A model generated the notes under the pieces. The model was given only the letters and a program-made list of their open reading frames with translations. It was not told the DNA's origin and searched no databases. A stretch of DNA of 64,000 bases, taken from the NCBI RefSeq assembly GCF_000350225.1, contig NW_005178809.1, positions 453,875 through 517,874 on the forward strand. The letters run 5' to 3'. Position numbers and translations under genes: made by a program. Below, piece after piece: positions 49,191-59,391 of this stretch. This DNA is from Chondrus crispus. Lineage: Eukaryota > Rhodophyta > Florideophyceae > Gigartinales > Gigartinaceae. Positions within the stretch are counted from its first letter, which is position 1; every line of letters begins with the position of its first letter.

Positions 49191-50590
49191 GAAGACGTCC
49201 ATATTGGTGCAGAAGACAGTACCGTCCGGTCGGAAATTATGGACATGCTGTCCGAGTTCAAGGACATGTGGTCCGGCCACTTGGGTAAGATCGATGCTAC
49301 AAAGCATCGCATCGAGCTGAAGCCCGGTGCGAAGCCGATCTACCAAGCACCCTACCGAGCCGGACCCATAGCGCGCGAGAAGGAGAAGAAGGAAATCGAC
49401 CGCATGCTGCGCGCGGGAGTCATCGAACCGACATCGGCCGAGTGGGCGAGCCCCGTGGTCTTCGTCCCTAAAAAGGACGGGACCATGCGGTTCTGCGTGG
49501 ACTATCGCAAGCTAAACGCCGTTACGGTTCGCGACTCCTACCCACTACCGCGCATAGACGAATGTATCGACTCGCTCGGCGATGCCACTGTCTTTACCAC
49601 GCTAGACTGTAATAGCGGGTATTGGCAGGTGGAGATCGCCGAGGAGGACCGCGATAAAACGACGTTCGCGTCGCATTCGGGCCTCTACCGCTTTCTACGC
49701 ATGCCGTTCGGTCTCAAAAACGCGCCCGCGACATTTCAACGAGCGGTCGACATCATCCTGTCCCGCGTGAAATGGGAGACCGCGTTGGTCTACCTCTTTG
49801 ACGTCATTGTCTACTCGCGAACCGTTACGGAACATATGGCACACGTGCGCGAGGTACTACGGCTTGTACATACCGCGGGCGTGTCGCTAAAATTGGCGAA
49901 GTGCGCGTTTTTCGACACCTCCGTAACCTATCTCGGGCACGTCATTCGTCCGGGACGGTTGGAGGTGGAGCGACGCAACGTCATCGCGATCGAGCGCGCG
50001 CGCGCGCCTACGAACCAAACGGAACTGCGATCCTTTCTCGGGATGTGCAACGTGTACCGGCGGTTTGTGCAAGGATTCGCGAAGATCGCCGCGCCGCTGA
50101 ATAAGAAGACCGGCAAGAATCAGCCCTACGAGTTCGAGATCTTAACCGATGCGGAATACGCGGCGTTTGAGGAATTGAAGCGGCGCCTCGTGTCGCCGCC
50201 AATCCTCGCGCTGCCCCGCTACGGACGGAAATATACGCTGGACACCGACGCGTGAGGACACCAAGTGGGTTGCGCCCTTCTACAGGAGCAACCCGATGGA
50301 GGTACTCGACCGATCGGATATTGGAGTCGTGCGTTGACCGACGCGGAGCGCAATTATACGACTACCCAAAAAGGAATGCTTGGCCGTAGTGTGGAGCATC
50401 CTCACCCTACGGCCGTACCTATACGGAAGCGCGTTCAACCTTCGCACGGATCACCAGGCCCTACGCTGGGTCCTCAATTTAGCGGACAGTTCCGGTCGGC
50501 TCGCTCGCTGGCGCCTGCGCTTGGCGGAGTACGACTACGAGGTACAGTACCGCCCAGGCGTCAAGCACCAACTCGCGGACGGCGTATCGC
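49191..50590 (+). pseudogene. RT and RNase H region of element B pol
   Basis: Ty3/gypsy RT blocks: WASPVVFVPKKDGTMRFCVD, TTLDCNSGYWQVEI, FLRMPFGLKNAPATFQRA and FLGMCNVYRRFVQGFAKIA, then RNase H (LRTDHQALRWVLNLADSSGR, EVQYRPGVKHQLADGVSRL). Broken. Confidence 0.92.
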
Positions 50591-50789
50591 GCTTACGTAC
50601 CGATGGAGGAGACACCGAACCGGTCGATGATGGGGTCCCGTGCTTCGCGGTCCAGTACGAAGAGGGCAGCGAGGCCCTCCTGGACAATGTGCACTGGGAC
50701 CCGCCGCAAGACCGTCCGGACGGTTGTCACACGCTCGCGATAACTCCCGAGGAACGCGACGCTGCGTCCATCTCGGTTGAGGAATTTTT

Positions 50790-52080
50790 ACGCGAACAAG
50801 CTGAGGACGCCTTCTGTCGCTTCGCCGCGGAAACCGTCGGGACGCCGAACTCGAAGTTCGACATCGACCGTTACGGATTTCTCGTGAGGACGTCCCCGCT
50901 GGACGGGACCCTGCAGCGCGTGGTACCGACTCGGTTGCGCCCCCGGGTACTGTACCTGGCACACCATCCGAGGTTGGCAGGTCACCCGGGAGCGACGCGT
51001 ATGTACTACACCCTTCGCAGGGAGTACTACTGGCCACACATGGCCAGCGACGCGTTTTCGACCGTACGGAATTGCACCTCGTGTGCTGCGACCCGCGGGA
51101 CGCTTGTCAAGAACCAAAAGGATCTCAAGCTGTTCCCCGCGGCGGGCCCCTTGGAGTTTGTCGCGATGGACCTCCTGGGGCCCCGACCCAAGACCGCGCA
51201 CGGAAACCAACACGTGTTGGTAATTACCGACCGGTTCTCCAAGCTAACGCGAAGTATCCCGCTCCGGACCACAACCGCTTCGGTCGTCGCAAACGCGTTT
51301 TTAGACAACTGGGTCTACGTTTACGGAGCGCCGCGCTACGTACTAACCGACAATGGCCCCCAGTTCGCTGCGAAATTCTTCGACGCGGTATGCGCCCTCC
51401 TGGGGGTGCGGCATTATCTCACGACAGCCTACCACCCCCAGTCGAATGGGCAGACCGAACGGTTCAATCGCACGCTGGTGCAACGCCTCCGGCACTACGT
51501 GGAGGAGCACCAGCGCGATTGGGACGACTACGTGCAGCCGCTGACCTTCGCGTACAATACGCAGGTGCACGGGTCGACGGAGACGACTCCGTTCGACCTG
51601 GTGTTAACGCGGCCACCGTCCGGTTTGATTCTCCCCGGTACTGTGCCGCAGGACGCGGGGACCCATCGAGAGGACCCGCGGACCCCGGTGCAGTACAAGC
51701 GCGCCACGCTGCGCAAGCTTCGCGACGCTCTCGACCGCGCTCGGACGAAATTTTCCGCATCGCAAAAGCGGTACAAGGACGATTTTGACAAGAAGGTCCG
51801 CTTCCGTCCGGTCGTTGTGGCGGGCGATTTTGTCTACGTTGATCGCCCGCCCCGCCCGTTGACAAGCGTCGAGCGACGCACGCGTGCGCAAGGTACGACC
51901 GGAACGGACGAGCTCTCTGTCAAACTTCTACCAAAGACAGAGGGGCCGTTTCGCGTGCGCTCCGCTACGGACACCACGGTCCTCATCGAGCAGGACGGTG
52001 TGGAGAACCGCGTGAGCATCGACCGCGTCACAAAAATGCCACGCGGGCCGGGGGACACTGTCGCCTCGGCCATTCCATCC
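50790..52080 (+). CDS. Integrase region of element B pol
   Basis: An HHCC zinc domain, the DDE core (LLGPRPKTAHGNQHVLVITD, VLTDNGPQFAAKFFD, AYHPQSNGQTERFNRTL) and a GPY/F-like region (KLLPKTEGPFRVRSAT), in one open frame that continues into the chromodomain. Confidence 0.92.
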
Positions 52081-52110
52081 GCATCGGACGCGCAAACTAC
52101 AACGCCCCGC

Positions 52111-52293
52111 GCGGAATACGTCGTTTACCGCATCGTCGGACACCGTATGACCCGCGGCGGCATCGAGTACAAGGTTCGCTGGTACGGGTACGCCGCTTCC
52201 GACGATACCTACGAGCCCTCCGAGGGGCTCCCGCAACCTTTCATCGACCGATATTGGCGTCCGCGCCAAGGACGGACAAGCGCGCTCGCGTAG
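52111..52293 (+). CDS. Chromodomain at the integrase C terminus, element B
   Basis: EYVVYRIVGHRMTRGGIEYK, then VRWYGYAASDDTYEP, followed by a helix. A chromodomain homologous to that of A; probable targeting module of the integration complex. Confidence 0.87.
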   Translation, partial: AEYVVYRIVGHRMTRGGIEYKVRWYGYAASDDTYEPSEGLPQPFIDRYWRPRQGRTSALA

Positions 52294-52469
52294 CGCTTCT
52301 TCCGGCCTCGCATGGCCGAACCGCCAGGACGACCTCGCTCGCGCGCGTCGTGCACTACCGCCCGCACGCGCCAAAAGGAGAAGGCAAGGAACACCGCTAG
52401 TCGGCTCTGTTTACTGTGGGCGAAGCCCCTAATGGGCTACGCGAAAGGGGGCTACCAACGGGTCGGGGC

Positions 52470-54962
52470 TCAAGAACAACGCGTGCGCTTAGCCGGCGGA
52501 GCCGCCGCGGCATCTTCGGGCGCGGGGCGCGAGGCCCCGACCGTAGCGGCAGGCATCGGCGGCGCCGCGAGACGTTGGCTGACGACTGCCAGGATGTCCT
52601 GCACGCCGCGGAGCTTCTCGTGATGCTCGACGCGCTCACGCTCCGCCGCCGTGGAGGCCTCTCGGAGCGCGGCGACGGTCGTCTCCAGCTGCTTGGCTTG
52701 GTGCATCCACTCGCGCGCCTGCAGCAGCGCCTGCTCAACCGACGAAGGAACTGTTGCCCCCTCGAAGGAGCAAGCGTACTGCAGGGCAGTGAACGCGGCC
52801 TCCTCACGGAGGCGCTCCGGGGAAGACCGGCCGGACGGTTGTGAAACTGGAGGAGGCGGCATCGGAACGGGACGATGATCGCCTTCGGTACCGGTCACCA
52901 CGCTGATGTGTGGGGAGCTTGAGGTGGGGGCCGAAATTCCCACGACACCGGGGGGTTCTCTTATCCCCTTCGGCGAGTCGCTCTGGATCGAGGCCACGCG
53001 AGCGGACCCGCCGCGGGCCGGTACCGCGGTCTCGACGACGCTCCTCACCGCACCGGTTCCCGCATCGCGCGGCGGCGCGATATCGGCATTGGCAAGCAAG
53101 CCGCCCGTGTCACCCGCTTCGACCGTGTCGACTGCGCCGTCCACGTCGACCGCGACGGTCGCGTCCGCTGGACCGGGGGCCGCGCTGCCACCATCGGCAC
53201 CGGTCTCTGCCTCGGCTCCGGTGGGCATCGGTAGGGTACACCGCTGGTTCCAGCTGAACCACGCGAAGTCCGGCCGGCCGCTCCAATCCATACCCTCGGT
53301 GAAGGCCAACAGCTGCGTCGCGTACGCCGCGTCAAACGCCGTACCCTCGAGGATCTCCGCGATACCGACCGAGCGGATTAAATCGATGAGCCCCGCCGAG
53401 AGGCGGAAGAGCAGGCCGCGCTCACCGAACGGTTCCTCGCGCCGCGCGATCAGCCGCGGGTCGGGACACTTCGTGAAGAACGGCAGTCCCTCGCGAGCGG
53501 CGTGCAAGAAGCACAGGAAGGCCAAGACCGCCCATTCGGAAAGCATGATCGCGTGCACCAAGACGCGCGTTCGCTCCGTTTCCGCGGATTCCGATCGGCC
53601 GAGCGGCAACCAATGCGCCGCCACGTACGCCATGACGCTCGGCGTCGGTACGCACAGGTACTCCGGCGCCTCGAACGTCGACCATTTCGGCGGGAGCGCG
53701 GGGTACAGGCCACGCCGCGCGGCGCTGGGCACCGAGAAAAACTCGGTGCTGTGCCACATGTGGAAGAAATCGTCCACCCGGCGCCAGCGCAGCCGACTCT
53801 CGCGCGCTGCGTCCTCACCCCACCGCGCTCGGTTCGCAACGCTGTACCAGCTGTCGAAAGGCCGCGGAAAGGCCACCAAGCGGACGTCGGGCGCGAGGCC
53901 CTCGTAGCGGCGATACCGACCGAAGAGGTTCAGCAGCGAGATGTGGTACTTTTCCTCGCCCTCGCAGCGGACGTAGAGCAAGTCACTGCCCGCCGCGGCC
54001 GGCGTCCGACACGGAGCGTGACGCCACCGCGCCTTCCACGCGCCGGCGCGGTTCTCTTGCGCCACGGCACCGCGTCCGGACGGAGTCTTGATCGCGCGCA
54101 CCATCGGAATGGCCGCGAACCTCGCCGCGTCCAGCAAGTTCCGCTGAACGTACTCCTCGACCGTAAGCAGAGGCTTGCGGCCCGCAGCGCGTCGGCGTGC
54201 GCGCCGGCGGCGGTGGTCCATCGAGGACCCGGGCCACAGCGACCGTACGGAACCAACGCCGCTGCGCAGCCAGCCCGGGGTACTCGGGGCGGTGAATACC
54301 CGCCCCAGCGACGTTGTCGCTCCCCGTCCGGCCGGCGCAAGCGCTACGGTACTCGACGGCGCCGGCGCCGCGTACGGCGCCTCGGAAGCGGCCCTTGTGA
54401 GCGCCGTACCCGCAGCGGGCAGCGGCGACATGGGAGGCCGCGGCAGCCCCACGGGGAGCTCCGGGTCCGCCTCGACCATTCTTGGAGCCACGCCCACGAG
54501 GGGCAGCGGCGGGGACTGTGTTGCTTGGGCGCCCGGCGGTGGCGGAGCGACCGGTACGGGCGAATCAATTGGCGCTTGCGCGGGCCCCGCCACTCCAGGG
54601 GGCGGGTGCAGGCCGTCGCGAAGGCGTCGCCGCGGTTGGAAGGTGGGACCGACCGGCGTCGCTGCCGGAGCCCGAGGCGGGCTCAACGGCTGCCTGTACG
54701 CGCGCACAGCCGGCGTGTCGCGATGACCGTCCATCGGTTGGTTGAAGAGCTGCTGTAGGGGAATGTCGTCGTCGCTGTCGGAGGAGGTTTCGGAGTTCGC
54801 AGGGGAGTGCTGGGGAAGAGTTGGGGGGTCAGTGGGGATCGCGTGGGGAGAATCGGAAGACGCGCTCTCCGAATCGGTCGAACTCGCGGCGTTATATACC
54901 GCCAGCTCGCTGACGAGCCAGGGGGCATGATCGTCCACACGGAGGGGCTTCTGTTCCCGCAT
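52470..54962 (-). CDS. Antisense accessory protein of element B (830 aa)
   Basis: An open frame opposite to gag-pol, from near the polypurine tract to about 180 bases after pol. The N-terminal 270 residues are Pro/Ala/Ser-rich and disordered. The middle, from SMDHRRRRARRRAAGRK to about residue 560, aligns with the antisense protein of element A: LLYVRC, VRLVAFPRPFDSWYS, ESRLRWRR, FHMWHSTEFFSVP, LYPALP, YLCVPTPSVMAYVAA, MLSEWAVLAFLCFLHAA, GLPFFTKCPDPRL and FRLSAGLIDLIRSVGIAEIL. The C-terminal part is a probable coiled coil (QAKQLETTVAALREASTAAE) and ends in PPAKRTRCS, a basic tail placed like that of A. No family is recognised. Similarity of protein blocks despite diverged DNA suggests it was under selection. 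Confidence 0.78.
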   Translation of the reverse strand: MREQKPLRVDDHAPWLVSELAVYNAASSTDSESASSDSPHAIPTDPPTLPQHSPANSETSSDSDDDIPLQQLFNQPMDGHRDTPAVRAYRQPLSPPRAPAATPVGPTFQPRRRLRDGLHPPPGVAGPAQAPIDSPVPVAPPPPGAQATQSPPLPLVGVAPRMVEADPELPVGLPRPPMSPLPAAGTALTRAASEAPYAAPAPSSTVALAPAGRGATTSLGRVFTAPSTPGWLRSGVGSVRSLWPGSSMDHRRRRARRRAAGRKPLLTVEEYVQRNLLDAARFAAIPMVRAIKTPSGRGAVAQENRAGAWKARWRHAPCRTPAAAGSDLLYVRCEGEEKYHISLLNLFGRYRRYEGLAPDVRLVAFPRPFDSWYSVANRARWGEDAARESRLRWRRVDDFFHMWHSTEFFSVPSAARRGLYPALPPKWSTFEAPEYLCVPTPSVMAYVAAHWLPLGRSESAETERTRVLVHAIMLSEWAVLAFLCFLHAAREGLPFFTKCPDPRLIARREEPFGERGLLFRLSAGLIDLIRSVGIAEILEGTAFDAAYATQLLAFTEGMDWSGRPDFAWFSWNQRCTLPMPTGAEAETGADGGSAAPGPADATVAVDVDGAVDTVEAGDTGGLLANADIAPPRDAGTGAVRSVVETAVPARGGSARVASIQSDSPKGIREPPGVVGISAPTSSSPHISVVTGTEGDHRPVPMPPPPVSQPSGRSSPERLREEAAFTALQYACSFEGATVPSSVEQALLQAREWMHQAKQLETTVAALREASTAAERERVEHHEKLRGVQDILAVVSQRLAAPPMPAATVGASRPAPEDAAAAPPAKRTRCS

Positions 54963-55036
54963 CGTGCGCGAAAGAAGGAAACGTCCGGAACGGACCCGCG
55001 CGCTCGAGTAGAGGGTCGCTACGGGGACGTAGCGAA

Positions 55037-55053
55037 AGCTAAGGGGGAAGGTC
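55037..55053 (+). promoter_or_regulatory. Polypurine tract of element B
   Basis: AAAGCTAAGGGGGAAGGTC directly before the 3' LTR. Confidence 0.75.
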
Positions 55054-55724
55054 TGTAGTATAACGACCGGCGGGAGCGCGCGGAGGTCATCGGACGGCCG
55101 TATACGGTATACACGTGGGCGGCTATGTCCACGTGTAGCGAGCGCGCGCGCATGCCGAGCGGTCGTAATCTGGCGTACGTGTACAGTAGTGCACGTGTCG
55201 TCCGAGCGGTAGTCTACGCATGTTACGCGTGCGCGTTAGCACACGTGTCGTCCGTGCGGTAGTCTGTAAGCAACACGCGTGTACAGTAGTGCACACGTGT
55301 AGTAGCAGCGTCCGTGCGGTAGTAGCAATTATGGCGCTAGTTTTTTAATTGTGTACAGTACCCGGCACGCACTAGGCGGCAGGTACTGTACTACTCTACT
55401 GGGACAGGTGTCGGAGGCGTCCCCCTGCGGGGTTAAGACCTGGCACCCGTCCCCACCAGTAAACGGGGGCAAGCTCGCCCCCGTCCCTTTTGCGCCTACG
55501 TACGTCGGTTTTCGGTTGTCCGCCGCGCGCGCTGGCTTCTAACCCGTTACCGGTCGCTCCCGTTCACGCACCACGGGGCGACTGCGCGTAACCGGCCAGT
55601 GAGCCACTCCCTTTTCGCGAGCTCGTCCGATCGGTTCAATTGGCGCGTGGCGTCCGCGCGGCGTGCTCCCTCGCCAAAGCCTCCGCCTCTCACCCAACCC
55701 AGGGCGGAGAGGAGTTATCCCACA
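55054..55724 (+). repeat. 3' LTR of element B (671 bp)
   Basis: The same length and ends as the 5' LTR, about 98.4% identical, followed by GCGAC. Confidence 0.97.
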
Positions 55725-55729
55725 GCGAC
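55725..55729. repeat. Target site duplication of element B, right copy
   Basis: GCGAC, identical to 44693-44697. Confidence 0.93.
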
Positions 55730-56463
55730 GTCTTGTGTCTTCTTCCTCGGAGGGAGTTTCTGTACCCTCCGAGTTATATCCGTGAGCGCCGGGTGTGCTT
55801 CTTCTGCTCGACCGATACGGCTGTCGTTTTTCTGTCGCGAAGCGCCCCAGGCGATTTTCTGTCCCGCGAGGCCAGCCGTATCGGAGAGTACGGGAGGGCC
55901 ATTTTCTGCGGGCCCTCCTGTAGCACCATAAATTGGTGGGAGGTGAATGGTCTTACCCTCCGGGTGAGGGGCCATTGTACCGATCCCGGGTGCGGCGCCG
56001 ATCGGTTCAGCGTGCGTTAGCGTAGAATCCGGAGCGGTTGAGTGGCGCTGCGCGCGTGCGTCGACTCCTGCTCCGGCGATGGTTGTGGCCAGACGATTGG
56101 CCACGGCGGAGCTGATCGCTCCCTTTAGAGCCGTTCCGGACAGGGATTCTTCATCCACAGTGGTGAGCGCGATCACCACCTCGCATTGGACTTGAGCGGG
56201 TAGAAGTTCGTCCAAAAGCGGTGGCGGTCGCAGCAGGGCTTCTGGGTTCTCCATCCGGGGGCGAGGTGCGCCACTGCCACTGCGGGTGCTCAGATGCCCG
56301 GAGGCGCAGTCTCCCCTTTCTTCTGGTCGGCTCATTGTCGAATACGCTTCGCGATCGACGCGGTGATTTCTCAACCTTTTCTGTCCGTACGGTTCTGCAC
56401 GCGATTTGGCGACTACGCGTGCAGCTCAACCTCTAGAGTTATCTTCTCCACAAAAGTACCAAA

Positions 56464-56896
56464 TGGATAACTCCTCTCCGCCCTGGGTTGGGTGAGGGGC
56501 GGAGGCTATAGCGAGGGAGCACGCAGCGCGGACGCGACGCGCCAATTGAACCGATCGGACGAGCTCGCGAAAAGGAGTGGCTCACTGGCCGGTTACGCGC
56601 AGTCGCTCCGTGGTGCGTAAACGGGAGCGACCGGTAACGGGTTAGAAGCCAGCGCGCGCGATAGACAACCGAAACGGACGTATGTATGCGCGAAAGGGAC
56701 GGGGGCGAGCTTGCCCCAGTTTATTGGTGGGGACGGGTGTCAGGTCTTAACCCCTCAGAGGGACGCCTCGGACACCTGTCCCAGTATACAGTACCTGCCG
56801 CCTAGTGCGTACCAGGTACTGTACGCTATTAAAAAACTAGCGCCTCAATTCCTAATTACCGCGCGGACGCTGCAGCTACACGTGTGTACTGCTGTA
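56464..56896 (-). repeat. 5' LTR of element D, first segment
   Basis: Reverse complement of the U5 and R side of the element B LTR, less similar to B than the two B LTRs are to each other. It is interrupted at TA (56895-56896) by the pogo-like transposon. Confidence 0.85.
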
Positions 56897-56923
56897 CAAG
56901 TTCCATACCCCAAAAGTTGAACA
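56897..56923. repeat. Left terminal inverted repeat of the pogo-like transposon
   Basis: 27 bases, an exact inverted match to 59133-59159. Confidence 0.95.
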
Positions 56924-57002
56924 GATCAACAGTCACCTTTGGAATATAATCTTAAAAATACTCGATTATGGCCGTCTCAGATGCAATAGAAAGGTTAGAG
57001 TG

Positions 57003-57028
57003 GAGGGAATCTGTTTACAGATTCCCTC
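57003..57028. repeat. Perfect 12-bp stem hairpin downstream of the transposase
   Basis: GAGGGAATCTGT, TT, ACAGATTCCCTC. It lies 145 bases beyond the transposase stop, inside the transposon, and may shape the 3' end of its transcript. Confidence 0.8.
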
Positions 57029-57171
57029 TCATCTCAATCAAAACAGGTGCGACAGGGTCCGTCCATTGGTTCCTCATTCCCTGCCATCCAAATTGGTCTC
57101 CAATAGAACCCAAAACTTGAACACAAAATTTATTGGCTGATGCAAATAAAGCATCCAAAAATATTCCCAAA

Positions 57172-58866
57172 TTAACTGTCTGAGATTGAATCTCGGGTGC
57201 TTTGCATGTTTGCCAACTTGGCAGAGCGTTCCTTCATCGCAGCAGTTCGCTCCTTGGCAATTTGACGACGAACCGCTAACGGCTTTGGAGCTCTATCGCA
57301 GACACCATAACGCTTAATTCTAAACGCCAATGCTTTTGCATCATGTCGCAAACGCTCCGCACGCACACGATCGCTAGTTTCAGCTTCTTTCCGAGCAGAC
57401 TCTGCTAGTTTCTTTTCTTTTGCGGCCAGCCTTAGCGTATCGTTCTTGTGCTTTTGGTTCGCCAATACCATGGCCTGAGGGCTCGTTAACAGGAGGCCAC
57501 TAGTTGTGTCTACAAAACCAGACTTGGTGACAACAGGTTGGATGCCCATAATTTCTCTCCTCCTCGCTCGACGCCCCTTCATCAGTTCTTCCAATTGGCA
57601 AACCGATAAAATTTTGTACGTGTTGATTGTAGATGCAGGTCGGGGAGTGTTCAGCAAAGCTTTGTAGTTGAGCGGCCAAATTCCAGACTTCTCAAATCCA
57701 GAGAGCACATTCTTCCTAGTGAATGCTAATCCGTACGCCTCTCTCATTACCTTCAAGTAATCAAAAACATCATAAAAGTTGGTAGAAAAGGGAGTGGCGA
57801 GCTCCTCAATGCAGTTTCGTAAATGTTCTTTAAATGGACCAAATACGCTGACGTCGAGCGGCTGGGTGCTCCCATTGGTATGCGCGGGGAGGGCATACAC
57901 AATGATACCATGAGTTTCAAGCAATTTTAGAATTGGGTAGGCCATGTGGCAGCGATACCCGTCAAGAATGAGCAAAACTTTTCTACCGTTATCCGTCAGT
58001 CCCTTCATGTCTTCGGCAAAGACAGCAGCCCAGTTGTAGAAATTGTGTGAGTCGACACTTGCCACTTCTTGTCTTGTTGTAATCAAGCTGTCACGAGGAA
58101 GGCAGTCGGCTACAGTCTCCATAACCCTGATTCCGTTTTTTCTAACAAACCGAAACTTAAGTTGTGTACCCCGGATTACGAATAAAGGTCTCCCGACATG
58201 ACCGTCTGCAAAAACAACTGGCATCATTGTGATGCGCTTGACGTTAGAAAATTTAGGTGCCTGCTGTTGCGCGTAGCTTCCACGAAGGCAGTAGCTCTTA
58301 GTTCGAAGCGACTTAGTACAGTCGTTATCAGGAGTGGTTCCAGTTTCGTCGAGGTTGGCTATTCGCGGCGCGTCAATGTTGTGCTCTTGGATAATTGCCT
58401 CTAATCGAGCAAAATGTTTGGTAAGATTGTCAGCATTCGTCGCACGCCACCTTGCCTGTTCCTGTAGGGAGGCCCTTCCGAACTTGATTCGGCTTGCATG
58501 TCGTTGGGCAAAAGCTTTTAAATATTTTTGCCCAGGTTTACCATCTTTGAATGGTAAACGTCTCTGTCGTTCTAAAGGCATAGAAGTCACGAGATCCTGG
58601 ATGGCGAGGGCAACATCATTACGTCGAAGATTAAATCCACGGTGAGCATAGCGAGCAATGAGTTCGACTACAGTGTTTTCCTCCGCTGCTGACAAAAATT
58701 TGAGCCTTGCTTGAGGTTGGGATTTTTTTTGCAGTCGGTATTGGAATGTTGAGAGAGGCAATCTTGCAATAATGGCGGCCTCACGGCGAGTCGCCTGTCT
58801 GTTCTCTACAGTCTCAACGGCTTTGAGAAAGAGACGCTCAGGTTTGGAAGTCTTGCGAGACTTCAT
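57172..58866 (-). CDS. pogo-like transposase (DDD, 564 aa)
   Basis: Cut-and-paste transposase of the Tc1/mariner-pogo group. N-terminal psq-type helix-turn-helix at about 15-50 (ATRREAAIIARLPLSTFQYR). A second, CENP-B-like DNA-binding module follows at about 60-135 (FLSAAEENTVVELIARYAHR to YLKAFAQRHASRIKF). The DDE_1 catalytic domain has D173 in IANLDETG, D302 in LLILDGYRCH and D338 in TQPLDVSVFGPFKEH; the last two are 35 residues apart. A basic, Glu/Lys/Arg-rich coiled tail with nuclear-signal-like patches (KGRRARRREI) ends the protein. The length is full for the family and the frame is intact. The gene lies inside perfect TIRs, so the copy could be recent and potentially active. The start is the first ATG after the TIR region. 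Confidence 0.94.
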   Translation of the reverse strand: MKSRKTSKPERLFLKAVETVENRQATRREAAIIARLPLSTFQYRLQKKSQPQARLKFLSAAEENTVVELIARYAHRGFNLRRNDVALAIQDLVTSMPLERQRRLPFKDGKPGQKYLKAFAQRHASRIKFGRASLQEQARWRATNADNLTKHFARLEAIIQEHNIDAPRIANLDETGTTPDNDCTKSLRTKSYCLRGSYAQQQAPKFSNVKRITMMPVVFADGHVGRPLFVIRGTQLKFRFVRKNGIRVMETVADCLPRDSLITTRQEVASVDSHNFYNWAAVFAEDMKGLTDNGRKVLLILDGYRCHMAYPILKLLETHGIIVYALPAHTNGSTQPLDVSVFGPFKEHLRNCIEELATPFSTNFYDVFDYLKVMREAYGLAFTRKNVLSGFEKSGIWPLNYKALLNTPRPASTINTYKILSVCQLEELMKGRRARRREIMGIQPVVTKSGFVDTTSGLLLTSPQAMVLANQKHKNDTLRLAAKEKKLAESARKEAETSDRVRAERLRHDAKALAFRIKRYGVCDRAPKPLAVRRQIAKERTAAMKERSAKLANMQSTRDSISDS

Positions 58867-59132
58867 GCCTCGACACTACAGTGCACTGGGGAGACAGATC
58901 GGTGCGGTTTGAAGTTGAGTTGGGCTGTTCCCAGCATTGGAACACACCTGTTGAAGGATGTATTCCATGAAAACGGAGGGCGGCAGACTTGATTCTGAGA
59001 TTTGTATTTATATTTAGCTGACAGTTTCATCGCTGAATTGAATGTTGTTGCAACCGAGAGCTATCCGCACTTGAAATGGTACTCTAGTCGATAAAAATTA
59101 CAAATTTTTGCTTTGTTCAACTTTTGGGAACG

Positions 59133-59159
59133 TGTTCAACTTTTGGGGTATGGAACTTG
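59133..59159. repeat. Right terminal inverted repeat of the pogo-like transposon
   Basis: 27 bases, an exact inverted match to 56897-56923; TA follows at 59160-59161. Confidence 0.95.
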
Positions 59160-59391
59160 TACACACGCGCTGCTTACAGACTACCGCACGGGTGCCACGT
59201 GTCCTAGCGTACACGCGTAATACTAGCAGACTACCGCTTGGCCGACACGTGCACTACTGTACACGTACGCCAGATTACGACCGCTCGCCACGCGCGCGCT
59301 CCCTACACGTGGGCACACCCGCCCACGTGTCCACCGTGCACGGCCGCACGGTTAATAATCTCCCCGCGCGCGCGTCCGTCGTTATACTACA
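59160..59391 (-). repeat. 5' LTR of element D, second segment
   Basis: Continues the U3 side of the LTR and ends (plus strand) in GTTATACTACA, which is TGTAGTATAAC on the minus strand, the LTR start of the B family. The next bases, CTGAG, would be the target duplication of element D; its partner was not found. Confidence 0.8.

Larger units (their letters stand above)
44698..55724 (+). mobile_element. Element B: Ty3/gypsy chromodomain retrotransposon (about 11.0 kb)
   Basis: Two 671-bp LTRs, PBS, gag, protease, RT, RNase H, integrase, chromodomain, antisense frame and polypurine tract, in the same order as element A. The LTRs differ at about eleven of 671 positions (about 1.6%), so it is about as young as A. 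It is inserted in the gag of element D, a member of its own family, with duplication GCGAC. gag and pol carry about three breaks. Fossil. Confidence 0.97.
56897..59159 (-). mobile_element. pogo-like DNA transposon, apparently intact (2,263 bp)
   Basis: Perfect 27-bp terminal inverted repeats starting CAAGTTCCATACCCCAAAAG, at 56897-56923 and 59133-59159, flanked by TA duplications (56895-56896, 59160-59161). Subterminal copies of the inner TIR half (TGTTCAACTTTTGGG) lie at 59114-59128 and, with one mismatch and inverted, at 57109-57123. It has one open transposase gene on the minus strand. It is inserted in the LTR of element D and has no internal break. Confidence 0.95.
55725..59391 (-). mobile_element. 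Element D, 5' part: gag start, PBS and LTR
   Basis: A minus-strand relative of element B. The gag N-terminal part covers 55730-56360 (STMSRPEERGDCASGHLSTR, the same start as B). The PBS TGGTACTTTTGTGG lies at 56448-56461 (minus). The 5' LTR is 56464-56896 and continues at 59160-59391, because the pogo-like transposon lies in it. It continues left as 43861-44697 beyond element B and is cut there by element C; its pol and 3' LTR are not in the window. It is the oldest layer of the nest. Broken fossil. Confidence 0.87.
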
